Shown here one piece after another: positions 43,470 to 51,785 of a stretch of DNA of 64,000 nucleotides. The DNA is taken from the NCBI RefSeq assembly GCF_000718025.1, contig NZ_JODS01000012.1, positions 124,001-188,000 of the forward strand, read 5' to 3'. Origin of the DNA: Kitasatospora purpeofusca. Its GTDB lineage: Bacteria > Actinomycetota > Actinomycetes > Streptomycetales > Streptomycetaceae. The position numbers and the translations under genes are program-made. Each line of letters begins with the position of its first letter. Position 1 is the first letter of the stretch. Under the pieces are notes generated by a model. That model worked only from the letters and a program-made list of their open reading frames with translations, had not been told where the DNA came from and ran no database searches.

Positions 43470-45310
43470 TCCCCCGGACCGCCGACGGCACGACCGCCGT
43501 CGACCCCGACGCCGGGCACGGCGCCGGGCACGGCGCCACCGCGATGCTGCTCGCGGAACTCACCCGGAACGGGCGGATATCCCTGCGCCTCGCCTGCTCC
43601 CGGCTGACCACCTGGGAATCGCTGCTCGTGCAGCACGTCCTCGGCCGGGGCGACGTCGAGTTCCTCGCGGCCGACCCGGACGGCCCGGCCGACCCCGACA
43701 GCCCCGGCGGCCCCGGCGGCCCGGAAGCCCCGGGCCCGGACACCGTCACGCTCACCCGCTCACCGCTGGCCGGCCTGTCCCTCTGGGCGCCCGGCGAGCC
43801 GCCCGGCCCCGAGGCCGAGCACCTCGGCGGCCTGCTGGTCCCGGCCGAAGTCCTCGACGCCGTGGCCGAGGAGACCCGGGTGATCGAGGCCCGGGAGGCC
43901 GCCGACCGGCACGAGGCCGACACCATCCTGCGCACCTGGGAGAAGAACGGCGAGCTGGACGAGCGGCTCGCCCGGCTGGCCGACTGGGTCGAACGGGTGG
44001 AGAGCGTCTACATCCTGATCGGCCGGGACGTCTTCTCGAAGTCCGACGCGGGCACCAACACCCTGACCCGGCAGGGCCTGCTGACCGGCCTCCGGGCGTC
44101 CCCGGTCGACGACTGGCGGCCCGCGGACCGGCTGTTCGTGGTCCTCGCCTACTGCCTGTTCGTCAGCGGCCGTTCGGTGCGCTTCGAGGAGTTCAACGGC
44201 CTCCAGCTCTCCGCCACCGGCCTGCGCGAGTTCCTGCTCGACCGGCACGCCCAGTACTGCGCCGCGCTGGACCGCGGACCGAGCGGCGCGGCCGGCCTGC
44301 CGCTGCTCGAACTGGCCCAGGTGGTGCGCGATCTGATGCACGACGTCGACCGCTCGGAGCTGATGCGCTACCGCCGGATCAACGGGCTGACCTTCGTGAA
44401 GAACGAGCGGCTGCTCGACTTCCCGCTGCCCCGCGACCCGGAGACGATGCCGGAGCTGGTCGCCCGGCACGGCCGGCTGAACCTCGGGGTGGACCCCACC
44501 GGCGACGTCCGGGCGGACCTGCGGGCGATGACCCTGGCCGCCGTCGCACTCGACGCGACCGCCGACGCCGACCCCGGACCGGAGCCCCCCGGACAGGGCG
44601 CGGTCGGCGAACTGCTGGCCGCCGTCGTGCTGTCCTCGATCGTCGCCACCGACGCCGACTACGGCATGAGCAGCTCGGTGCGCGACCTGTCCGGGCTGCG
44701 CGGCGTCCGGCCCGGCAGCGCGGACGGCGTCCTGGCGCTGAAGAAGGGCGACTTCTTCTGCTGCTGCCTGCCGCACCCGACCCGGATGGCCGAGGTCGGC
44801 GACGAGACCGCGCCGATCCTGTGGCGGTCCGCCCAGCGGATGATGTACAACCGCTGGCACTTCGCCCCGGGCGAGTACGACCGGGCGGAGATCCCGGAGA
44901 AGCGGCACTACTTCTTCCCGCCGCAGGTGCCCGACATCGCGGAGCACGCCGAGCACCACCACGGCGGCCATGTCGCCTCCCGGGTGCGGTACACGATCCG
45001 GGCGCCCGGCGCCCAGGTCTGGCACCCGCCGTTCACCGTCTTCGGCCACGGCTACCGCGGCTGCTACGACATCCGGCTGGTCCGGATGGAGGGCCCGCCG
45101 TTCACCACCACCGAGCTGGCCGAGGCGGTGCGCCACTGCTCCCTGGTCGACGAGCTGTGGCGCACCCTCGCGCAGGGCCTCCAGAGCGGCACCCTGCACG
45201 TCCCGCCGGTCGCCGGCTTCGACCGGTCCTGGTACGAGTCGCGGGGCTGGGAGCGGCTGCGCCCGTTCGCACTCGCCACCCGTACCCCGGCGCGGGTGGA
45301 CCCCGTCTGA
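43466..45310 (+). CDS. Uncharacterised 614-aa cluster protein
   Basis: Start at ATG 43466 with GGGAG 7 nt upstream. The frame is open back to 43241, but that extension is Arg/Pro-rich with poor codon bias and is the wrong frame. There are no membrane segments or signal. Features: AELTRNGRISLRLACSRLTT near the N-terminus; a helical RTWEKNGELDERLARLADWV; RSVRFEEFNGLQLSATGLRE; KKGDFFCCCLPHPTRM; and EHAEHHHGGH, a His cluster that could bind metal. I recognise no family. Placement after the exporter and before a strong terminator suggests it belongs to the cluster. Confidence 0.75.
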   Translation: MIPRTADGTTAVDPDAGHGAGHGATAMLLAELTRNGRISLRLACSRLTTWESLLVQHVLGRGDVEFLAADPDGPADPDSPGGPGGPEAPGPDTVTLTRSPLAGLSLWAPGEPPGPEAEHLGGLLVPAEVLDAVAEETRVIEAREAADRHEADTILRTWEKNGELDERLARLADWVERVESVYILIGRDVFSKSDAGTNTLTRQGLLTGLRASPVDDWRPADRLFVVLAYCLFVSGRSVRFEEFNGLQLSATGLREFLLDRHAQYCAALDRGPSGAAGLPLLELAQVVRDLMHDVDRSELMRYRRINGLTFVKNERLLDFPLPRDPETMPELVARHGRLNLGVDPTGDVRADLRAMTLAAVALDATADADPGPEPPGQGAVGELLAAVVLSSIVATDADYGMSSSVRDLSGLRGVRPGSADGVLALKKGDFFCCCLPHPTRMAEVGDETAPILWRSAQRMMYNRWHFAPGEYDRAEIPEKRHYFFPPQVPDIAEHAEHHHGGHVASRVRYTIRAPGAQVWHPPFTVFGHGYRGCYDIRLVRMEGPPFTTTELAEAVRHCSLVDELWRTLAQGLQSGTLHVPPVAGFDRSWYESRGWERLRPFALATRTPARVDPV

Positions 45311-45313
45311 CCC

Positions 45314-45351
45314 GGTGACCGGCCTGCCGGACCTCCGGCGGGCCGGTCACC
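45314..45351 (+). terminator. Terminator hairpin ending the aminomutase/peptide-ligase operon
   Basis: GGTGACCGGCC (45314-45324) pairs perfectly with GGCCGGTCACC (45341-45351), and the loop holds a further GCCGG/CCGGC pair. It starts 4 nt after the stop of the 614-aa protein and lies before the convergent next gene. Confidence 0.75.
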
Positions 45352-45390
45352 ACCCGGCCCCCGCCCGCACCCGGACTTCTGCAACAGGCT

Positions 45391-46422
45391 CTACGAGTAG
45401 TCGGCGAGGTCGATCCCGCTGTCCACGCCCGAGCCGTCGATGCTGAACTTGCCGGTGTTGCCGTACCGGTCCCACGCCGTGATCACCGGGCTGAAGTACA
45501 CCCGCCAGGTGTGGACCGGCCCGTTCGGGATGTGCCAGCCGTCCCCTCCGGTGGTGGCGTGCACCCAGGTGAAGCACAGGTACTGCTCGGGGTACGGCCG
45601 GTCGTAGACCCGCGCGTAGTCCCACCACTTGTTGCCGTCGGGGAAGTTGACGATCAGCCCGCCGTACCCGCCGTCGCCTTCGTACGAACTGCCGTGCGGC
45701 TCCTGGTACCAGACGTAGGAGCCGTAGAGGTTCTTGTGGTGGCTGTCGGGCTTGATGTCGCAGGCGAAGAAGCCCTCGTAACCGGGGTCGCTCCAGTAGC
45801 CCGACACCGAGAAGGTGACGAAGTAGTTGTCCGTGGAGTCCAGCGACAGGTAGTAGTTCCAGGCCTCGGTGGTCACGTACTCGGTGTCGTTCTCGTACCT
45901 GGTGGCCGTCCTGGAGCAGTCCCAGTTGACGCCCGACCGCCGGTGGACCAGGGCCACCAGCGGGTCGAGCGTGACCTTGCCCTCGAAGGAGCCCGATCCG
46001 GCCGTGGTCGTGTACACCTTGCCGGTGTCCGTCTCGACCCAGGCGGAGACCGACTTCCGGTCCGCGCCCGGCCAGCAGCTGACGTAGAAGGTGAACCTCT
46101 GCGTCCCGTCCTCCGCGAGTTCGGGCTCCGCAGCGGCCCGGCTGCCCCCGCCCGGGACGTGGTGGAAGTAGCGGTCCTCCCGGTCGGTGAAGCACCAGCC
46201 GTCGCGGCCCTGCCAGTTGAGCTTCTCACCGCTGACGTGGTCGACGAGGTTCACCCGGTTCGGCCAGGAGATGTCCCCGTAGTAGGTGCCGCCGTTCTCG
46301 TCGGTCGGTCCGACGCTGACGGTCACCGCGACCTGGTTCCGGCCGTTCGCGTAGATCTCGGCGCCCGGACCTCCGGTCTCCAGCATCAGCGAGAGCTCGG
46401 ACACTCCTGCCCATCGGGTCAT
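45391..46422 (-). CDS. Uncharacterised aromatic-rich 343-aa protein
   Basis: ATG 46422 has GGAGGAG 8 nt upstream. It is rich in Tyr, Trp, Gly and Asp with few Lys/Leu, suggesting an all-beta extracellular-type fold, but no signal peptide is visible. It has IYANGRNQVAVTVSVGPTDE, YYGDISWPNRVNLVD, FTFYVSCWPGADRKSVSAWV, then EACDIKPD-like and VWYQEPHGSSYEGDGGYGG stretches. The NGRNQVAVTVSV pattern reminds me of uncharacterised proteins in other bacteria, but I cannot name a family. Composition differs from its neighbours, so transfer is possible. Confidence 0.75.
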   Translation of the reverse strand: MTRWAGVSELSLMLETGGPGAEIYANGRNQVAVTVSVGPTDENGGTYYGDISWPNRVNLVDHVSGEKLNWQGRDGWCFTDREDRYFHHVPGGGSRAAAEPELAEDGTQRFTFYVSCWPGADRKSVSAWVETDTGKVYTTTAGSGSFEGKVTLDPLVALVHRRSGVNWDCSRTATRYENDTEYVTTEAWNYYLSLDSTDNYFVTFSVSGYWSDPGYEGFFACDIKPDSHHKNLYGSYVWYQEPHGSSYEGDGGYGGLIVNFPDGNKWWDYARVYDRPYPEQYLCFTWVHATTGGDGWHIPNGPVHTWRVYFSPVITAWDRYGNTGKFSIDGSGVDSGIDLADYS

Positions 46423-46765
46423 GCGCGGTCTCCTCCGCTTCTCGGTTCGACGGTGCGCCGCCAGGGCTTCGCCCGGGGCGCGGCCTTTCGGGTCGCGCCC
46501 TATCGCTCGGTGAACGAGACGGTGGGATGCAGCCCCGGGATCTCCTGCGGGACCCGGTCGTCGCGGCGGTCCGGGCCCGCTGCCGCCCGCCGGGCAGAAC
46601 GTCCGGTCCGTCCGGTCGGCCGCCGTCCGGATCGGTGCGGCTGCGCGGATTGCCCCGCGCGTCGAAATCCGTGCTCGTGATGTCGCTGCGGGTGTTCCGT
46701 GCCGGACCGGTCCAAGTGACCGTGCGCCGGGCCGGAAGCTGGAACCGGGCCGGCTGCTGGTCGAA

Positions 46766-46939
46766 TTACTCGCCGATCCGCGCGCAGTACCCGGTGTCGG
46801 TCGGCTGGGAACAGCCGTTCTGCGCCGTCGTCCCCTCGGTCAGGAGGCGGTACGAATTGCAGGTCCGGGTCACCGTGCTGGTGTCCGCTCCGAAGGTCCG
46901 GAACTCTGTGGACCCGTGGAGCGGGAACACCGAAGGCAT
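46766..46939 (-). CDS. Small Cys-containing protein, possibly a truncated gene
   Basis: 57 aa from ATG 46939 with a well-placed GGGAGG: MPSVFPLHGSTEFRTFGADT, STVTRTCNSYRLLTEGTTAQ, NGCSQPTDTGYCARIGE, then TAA. The same frame continues past the stop with a coding-like stretch (TVTWTGPARNTRSDITSTDF), and another frame ends in QEIPGLHPTVSFTER at 46500. The gene may therefore once have run to 46500 and been broken by a stop and a frameshift. It sits upstream of the 343-aa protein, same strand. Function unknown. Confidence 0.4.
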   Translation of the reverse strand: MPSVFPLHGSTEFRTFGADTSTVTRTCNSYRLLTEGTTAQNGCSQPTDTGYCARIGE

Positions 46940-47378
46940 GCACCACCCTCCCCTGGTACTCCGACGCCGATCCGCTCGAATCCTTGCCCCGCACACGCAT
47001 TCTCCGTACCTGCCGAAAAGCGGCCGACAATGCGGCGGAACGGGGTGGCAGGGGGTGCTGAACCGACCGAAGAGCGCCGGCCCGATCCGGCGGCAGTGGC
47101 TCAACCCCGTGAAGAGGCCCGTGAAGAGGACCCGTGAAGAGAACTGTTCCTGACGGACTGCCTTGAACACGCCGGGGCGACCGTTTCACTGTAACCCGGC
47201 CGCAGCCGATCGTGTCCCTTCCTGTAATAGTTCCGCTCCACCGAGCGGCGTGCCGGTGGCGTCGGGTGGCGCGGAGGGCGTGCCCGGGACGCTCCCCGCG
47301 CGCCGGTACCGCCGTTCGTCAGCGCCCCAGCGCCTCAGCGCCTCCCTCGGCTCCTCGACGCCTCAGCTCCTCGACGCC
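46940..47378. other. Non-coding stretch with short repeats
   Basis: No gene supported. Near the histidine-kinase stop a 16-bp GCTCCTCGACGCCTCA-type unit is repeated, with related CGCCTCAGC motifs just before. The AT-richer part (46980-47240) would hold promoters for the minus-strand small gene. Confidence 0.35.
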
Positions 47379-48836
47379 TCAGCGCCCCGGGGTGGCGCGG
47401 ACCGGGAGGCGGGTCCGGAAGGTGCAGCCGGCCGGGGTGTCCTCGATGGTGAGGGTGCCGCCGTGCAGGGCGGCGATGTCACGGGCGATCGACAGCCCGA
47501 GGCCGGTGCCGCCGTCGTCGCGGCTGCGGGCGTCGTCGAGCCGGGTGAAGCGCTCGAACACCTTCTCCCGCTCGGCGGGCGGGACGCCGGGGCCGTCGTC
47601 GGCGACGTCGAGGACCGCCCGCCCCGTCGCCGGGTCGAGGGCGAGCCGCACCGTCACCCGGTGGCGGGCGTGGCGCTCGGCGTTGTCGAGGAGGTTGGTC
47701 AGCAGCCGCCCGAGCCACATCGGGTTCCCGGCCACCGCGACCCCGTCGGCCAGCTCCGCCACCACCTCCGTCCGCCCCGGGCCCCGGCCGTCCAGGCAGG
47801 TGCGCACCAGATCCGCGAGGTCCAGCTCCTCGGCCGGGCCGTTGTGCCCGGTGGAGTCGAGGCGGGCGAGCAGCAGCAGGTCGGCGGCGAGCGACTGGAG
47901 CCGGTCGGTGTCCTGGAGCGCGCCGGCCACCATGTCCGCGCGGACTGCGGGGTCGGGGTGGGTGTGCGCGACCTCCAGCTGGGTGCGCAGCACGGCGAGC
48001 GGGCTGCGCAGTTCGTGGGAGGCGTCGGCGATGAAGCGCCGCTGGCGGACCCCGGCGGCCTCCAGCCGGTCGAGCATGGCGTTCATGGTGTGGGCGAGGC
48101 GGGCGATCTCGTCCTCGCTGCCGGGTTCGGGCACCCGGCGGGCGAGGTCGCGGTCGCCGATCGCGGCGACCTCGGCGCGGATCGCCTCGACGGGGCGCAG
48201 CGCGCGGCCGGTCGCGCGCCAGGTGACCACGCCGACGGTGGCCACCAGGACGGCGCTGAGTCCGCCGAGCGCGGCGGTGGTGAGGTCCTCGGCGGTGTCG
48301 GCGGTGTGCAGGGAGGCGCCGACCCGGATGGTGACCGGGCCGTTCGAGGTGGCGGTGGTGAGGGTGGTGACCCGCTGGTGGTGCTCGCCGCCGAGGATGC
48401 CGAGGTCGAAGCTGTCGTGGCCGTCGTCGGTGCCGGTGAGGGCGGGGTGGCCGGCGAGGTTCTGGCTGGCGGCGACGACGGCCCCGGACGCGTCGGTGAC
48501 CTGGACGAAGTCGGTGCCGGGGCCGAGCGGGAGCACGTGCGGCAGGGGTCCCTGGGCGGCTGAGGCGGCCACCGTCCGGGCCTGCTCGCGGGCGGCGGTC
48601 TCGACGGTGCGGTGCAGGTTGACCCGCATCAGGAGCACCACGGCGGCGGAGGCGGCCAGCAGGACGACGGCGACGGCCGCGCAGGCGGCGATCGTGGTGC
48701 GGGTGCGGACCGAGCGGGGTGCGAGCCGCTCGGTGGCGGCTGCGACCCTCGGCGAGCGTCGCAGCCGGGCGGCCCGCCGGCGGAGGGCGGCGAGCACGCC
48801 GGCGCGGGCGGGGCGGGACTCCTTGCGGTCAGCCAC
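47379..48836 (-). CDS. Two-component sensor histidine kinase
   Basis: 485 aa from GTG 48836, overlapping the response-regulator stop by 8 bp. TM1 (AACAAVAVVLLAASAAVVLL), an extracytoplasmic loop of about 120 residues, TM2 (ALGGLSAVLVATVGVVTW), a HAMP segment, HisKA with the phospho-acceptor in FIADASHELRSPLAVLRTQL, and HATPase_c with NLLDNAERHARH, DVADDGPGVPP and GGTGLGLSIARD. An EnvZ/CseC-class envelope sensor. The neighbouring DedA/PAP2 genes suggest it watches cell-envelope stress or lipid state. Confidence 0.94.
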   Translation of the reverse strand: MADRKESRPARAGVLAALRRRAARLRRSPRVAAATERLAPRSVRTRTTIAACAAVAVVLLAASAAVVLLMRVNLHRTVETAAREQARTVAASAAQGPLPHVLPLGPGTDFVQVTDASGAVVAASQNLAGHPALTGTDDGHDSFDLGILGGEHHQRVTTLTTATSNGPVTIRVGASLHTADTAEDLTTAALGGLSAVLVATVGVVTWRATGRALRPVEAIRAEVAAIGDRDLARRVPEPGSEDEIARLAHTMNAMLDRLEAAGVRQRRFIADASHELRSPLAVLRTQLEVAHTHPDPAVRADMVAGALQDTDRLQSLAADLLLLARLDSTGHNGPAEELDLADLVRTCLDGRGPGRTEVVAELADGVAVAGNPMWLGRLLTNLLDNAERHARHRVTVRLALDPATGRAVLDVADDGPGVPPAEREKVFERFTRLDDARSRDDGGTGLGLSIARDIAALHGGTLTIEDTPAGCTFRTRLPVRATPGR

Positions 48837-49506
48837 CGTCGGCCGCCAGCCGGTAGCCGACGCCGCGCACGGTCTGCACCGCGGCCCGGCCGAACGGCGC
48901 GTCGATCTTGCGCCGGAGGGCGCTGATGTGGACCTCGACGGTGTTGGCCCCGCTGTCGGGGCCGCTGTCCCAGACCTCGTCGAGGATCTCCCGCTTGGAG
49001 ACCACCTCGCCCGCACGGCGCGCGAGGTGGTCCAGCACGGCGAACTCGCGCGGGGTCAGCGCGACCGGTGTCCCGGCCCGGGCGCAGGTGCGGGCGGCGG
49101 AGTCGACCACCAGGTCGCCGAGCACCGTGCGCTGCGGGGCGCGGGAGCCGATGCGGCGGGCCAGCGCCTTGAGGCGGGCGACCAGCACGACGAAGGAGAA
49201 CGGCTTGGAGAGGTAGTCGTCGGCCCCGGTGTCCAGGGCCTCGGCCTCGTCCCATTCGCCGTCCTTGGCGGTGAGCATCAGGATCCCCACGTCACTGCCG
49301 GCGGCCCGCAGCCGGGAGCAGACCCGGTAGCCGTTGAGGCCGGGCAGCATGATGTCGAGGATGATCACGTCATAGGGGTGCTCGGTGGCGCGGGCCAGGC
49401 CGGACAGGCCGTCGTGGACGATGTCGACGGAGAACCCCTCGGCCTCCAGGCCGTGCTTGATCGCCAGGGCGAGCCGCTGTTCGTCCTCCACCACCAGTAC
49501 GCGCAT
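48829..49506 (-). CDS. OmpR/PhoB-family response regulator
   Basis: 225 aa from ATG 49506 (MRVLVVEDEQRLALAIKHGL); a longer in-frame start adds 7 unsupported residues. Receiver with phospho-acceptor Asp51 (DVIILDIMLPGLNGY) and the KPFSF switch lysine. C-terminal winged helix (PVALTPREFAVLDHLARRAG, then TVEVHISALRRKID and TVRGVGYRL). Translationally coupled to the kinase. CTTCAG repeats in its promoter region, shared with divergent dedA, are probable binding sites. Confidence 0.95.
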   Translation of the reverse strand: MRVLVVEDEQRLALAIKHGLEAEGFSVDIVHDGLSGLARATEHPYDVIILDIMLPGLNGYRVCSRLRAAGSDVGILMLTAKDGEWDEAEALDTGADDYLSKPFSFVVLVARLKALARRIGSRAPQRTVLGDLVVDSAARTCARAGTPVALTPREFAVLDHLARRAGEVVSKREILDEVWDSGPDSGANTVEVHISALRRKIDAPFGRAAVQTVRGVGYRLAADGG

Positions 49507-49549
49507 GCCCCAAGGGTCGCAGGTCACCGCGCCGGGCAGCTGAAGAGGT

Positions 49550-49574
49550 CTTCAGGTCTTCAGGAATCCTTCAG
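49550..49574. promoter_or_regulatory. CTTCAG direct repeats, putative response-regulator operator
   Basis: CTTCAG occurs at 49550, 49558 and 49569; the last two are 11 bp apart, the classic OmpR/PhoB direct-repeat spacing. It lies in the divergent region between the response regulator and the DedA gene, so it could autoregulate and activate the DedA/PAP2 operon. Confidence 0.45.
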
Positions 49575-49662
49575 CGCCGTTCCGTCATGCTGGCCCTGTC
49601 AGTGGGGACCAGGCACGCCTCCGGGCGGCACGGCCCGGTCCCCTTCTCGGAAAGGCGCTTCC

Positions 49663-50313
49663 ATGGTGCTCCCCCCGACGGCCCTGCTGGCCGTCAATCC
49701 GCTGGACGCGGGCTCGCTGCTGGCCGCGTTCGGCGCGCTGGGCATCGCCGTGATCATGTTCGCGGAGACCGGTCTGCTGGTCGGCTTCTTCCTGCCCGGT
49801 GACTCACTGCTGTTCACCGCCGGCCTGCTGTGCACCACCGGCGAGCGCAGCGGCCCGCACCTGAACCTCGGCCAGGTGCTGGCGGCCGCGGTGGTCGGCG
49901 CCCTCACCGGTGCCCAGGTCGGCTACCTGCTGGGCCGCCGCGGCGGGCGCAGCCTGCTCACCCGCTCCCGCAACAAGCACCTGCACGAGGGCGCGGCACG
50001 GGCCGAGGAGATCCTCGACCGCTACGGCCACCGCAAGGCCGTCGTGCTCGCCCGCTTCATCCCCGTGGTGCGCACCGTCCTCAACCCGCTGGCCGGAGCG
50101 CTCGGCGTGAACGTCCGCACCTTCACCGTGTGGCAGGTCGTGGGCGGCCTGGTGTGGACGGTCGGCCTGGTCATGGCGGGCTACGCGCTGGGCTCCTCGA
50201 TCCCGAACGTCGACCACTACCTGCTGCCGATCGTCGCGGTGGTGGTGGCGGTCTCGCTGCTGCCGCTGGTGCTGGAAGTGGTGCGCGCCCGCCGCCGGGG
50301 CAGGACCCGGTGA
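49663..50313 (+). CDS. DedA-family membrane protein
   Basis: 216 aa from ATG 49663 with GGAAAGG upstream. ETGLLVGFFLPGDSLLFTAG is the DedA N-terminal re-entrant segment, and VVLARFIPVVRTVLNPLAG is the F-x-R-F-x-P-x-x-R-T signature. DedA proteins scramble or flip undecaprenyl phosphate or phospholipids across the membrane. GTGA overlap with a PAP2 phosphatase gene fits lipid-carrier recycling, where the lipid is dephosphorylated and then flipped. Confidence 0.93.
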   Translation: MVLPPTALLAVNPLDAGSLLAAFGALGIAVIMFAETGLLVGFFLPGDSLLFTAGLLCTTGERSGPHLNLGQVLAAAVVGALTGAQVGYLLGRRGGRSLLTRSRNKHLHEGAARAEEILDRYGHRKAVVLARFIPVVRTVLNPLAGALGVNVRTFTVWQVVGGLVWTVGLVMAGYALGSSIPNVDHYLLPIVAVVVAVSLLPLVLEVVRARRRGRTR

Positions 50314-50939
50314 GCGGGCCCGCCGGTGGAGCCGTGCGCGGGCTCGCCGTCGACGGCCGTCCGGTCGACGGCGGCCTGTACCTGCGGATGGACCACTGGG
50401 CCGAGCACCTCCCGGCACCGTTCCAGCACCTCGTCGCCGCCTGGTCGGTCACCGGACTGCTGCTGCTCGCCGCGCTGATGCTGCTCGGCTGGTGGCGCTC
50501 GCGCCGCGCCGACCACGTCCTGATGGCCCGCGCGCTGGCGGTGCCCCTGGTGGTCACGCTGGCCTTCGCCGCGGACACCCTGCTCAAGTCGGTGCTGCGC
50601 GAACCCCGGCCCTGCCAGGTCCTGGAGGCCGGCCCGACCCTGGAGGCGTGCCCCGGCGCCGGCGACTGGTCGCTGCCCAGCAACCACACCGTGATCGTCT
50701 TCGCCGGAGCCGCCGCCCTGTGGCACGTCGACCGCCGCCTCGGCGCGCTCGGACTGCTCCTGGCCGCGGTGATGGGCGTGACCCGGGTGCTGGTCGGCGT
50801 GCACTACCCGCACGACGTGCTCCTGGGAGCGCTGGTCGGCGCGGCGGCGGGCCATCTGCTCGGCCTGCTGTCCGGCCGGGCCGCGCCCCTGGTCGACCGG
50901 GCCCGCGCGGGCGGGCTGCGGAGGTGGCTGACCGCATGA
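50310..50939 (+). CDS. PAP2-family lipid phosphatase 1
   Basis: 209 aa. The three-part phosphatase signature is present: KSVLREPRP (KX6RP), LPSNHTVIVFAG (PSXH), and TRVLVGVHYPHDVLLGA (RX5HX3D). About six helices. Likely removes a phosphate from undecaprenyl diphosphate or phosphatidate outside the membrane. GTGA overlap upstream with DedA, ATGA overlap downstream with a second PAP2 gene. Confidence 0.92.
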   Translation: MSGPAGGAVRGLAVDGRPVDGGLYLRMDHWAEHLPAPFQHLVAAWSVTGLLLLAALMLLGWWRSRRADHVLMARALAVPLVVTLAFAADTLLKSVLREPRPCQVLEAGPTLEACPGAGDWSLPSNHTVIVFAGAAALWHVDRRLGALGLLLAAVMGVTRVLVGVHYPHDVLLGALVGAAAGHLLGLLSGRAAPLVDRARAGGLRRWLTA

Positions 50940-51640
50940 CCGTCCGCCCCTCGACAGCGGTCGCCACCGTCCTCGCCCTCTGTGTCGCGGCGTTCGCCGC
51001 CGTCGCCGCCCTGGTCGCCGCCCACGGCCGGGCGCCGTTCGGGTTCGAGCGCGGCGTGCTCGACTGGGTGGTGGCCCACCGGCCGGACCCGGCCGAGCGC
51101 ACTGCCGAGCTCCTCACCGATCTGGGCACCGGGGTCTTCTCCTATCTGTTCGCCCTCACCGCCGGGGCCCTCCTCCTGCGCGCGACCCGCCCGCACCGGT
51201 CCCGGCCGGCGGCCGCCGCCGTGCTGCTCGCCCCGGTGGTGTGGCTGGCGGTGGGGCAGCTGCTGCGCCAGGGCCTGATGCACGGCTTCGGCCGGCCCCG
51301 CCCGCCGGCCTCGTACTGGGCCTTCACGGCACACGACTTCGCCTTCCCGTCCGGACACGCCTTCACCGGCGCCCTCTCGGCGGGCCTGGTCGCCCTCGCG
51401 GTCGTCCTGACCCGCCCGGGCGCGGCCCGTTCCGCCGCGGCGGCCGCCGCCTTCGCCCTGCTGATCGGCTGCAGCCGGGTGTACCTCGGTGTGCACTGGC
51501 CCCTGGACGTGCTGGCGGGCTGGCTGCTGGCCGCCGCCTGGCTGGCCCTGGGCGTCCTGCTGTTCCGGAAGCAGCTCCGCGCGCTCCGGGCGACCGCGCT
51601 CGGGGCGACCGCGCTCGGGGCCGACCGCTCTCCGGGGTAG
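50936..51640 (+). CDS. PAP2-family lipid phosphatase 2
   Basis: 234 aa. The signature parts are HGFGRPRPP (RP end of motif 1, where the usual upstream lysine is not obvious), FPSGHAFTGAL, and SRVYLGVHWPLDVLAGW. Six predicted helices. Possible change of motif 1 could alter activity. It is the last gene of the DedA operon; two dissimilar PAP2 enzymes side by side suggest different lipid substrates. The C-terminal tail has a short Ala-Thr-Ala-Leu-Gly repeat. Confidence 0.9.
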   Translation: MTVRPSTAVATVLALCVAAFAAVAALVAAHGRAPFGFERGVLDWVVAHRPDPAERTAELLTDLGTGVFSYLFALTAGALLLRATRPHRSRPAAAAVLLAPVVWLAVGQLLRQGLMHGFGRPRPPASYWAFTAHDFAFPSGHAFTGALSAGLVALAVVLTRPGAARSAAAAAAFALLIGCSRVYLGVHWPLDVLAGWLLAAAWLALGVLLFRKQLRALRATALGATALGADRSPG

Positions 51641-51678
51641 GCGCCCCCCAGAGCCTGCCAACGGCGGGCGGGGGCGCG
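51641..51678 (+). terminator. Hairpin after the DedA/PAP2 operon
   Basis: GCGCCCCC directly after the stop pairs with GGGGGCGC near 51670; an inner GCCTGCC/GGCGGGC pair extends it with one mismatch. Confidence 0.5.
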
Positions 51679-51785
51679 CCCGGTTTCGGCCTCGGTCGAA
51701 GGGCTTTGCCCGGGTGGCGCGGGCACGCCGAGACTCGTCGAGGCAACAAGCCACCTGGAGAAGTGACTTGAGGAGAGTGACCGTC

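Noticed and set aside
46500..47189. A 229-aa minus-strand gene
   Set aside because: Only its last few residues look protein-like; the upstream part has no coding signal, so it is treated as possible debris of the small gene at 46766-46939.
47163..48563. Long plus-strand frames opposite the histidine kinase
   Set aside because: Low-complexity Gly/Val/Ala sequence without motifs, antisense to a clear kinase gene.
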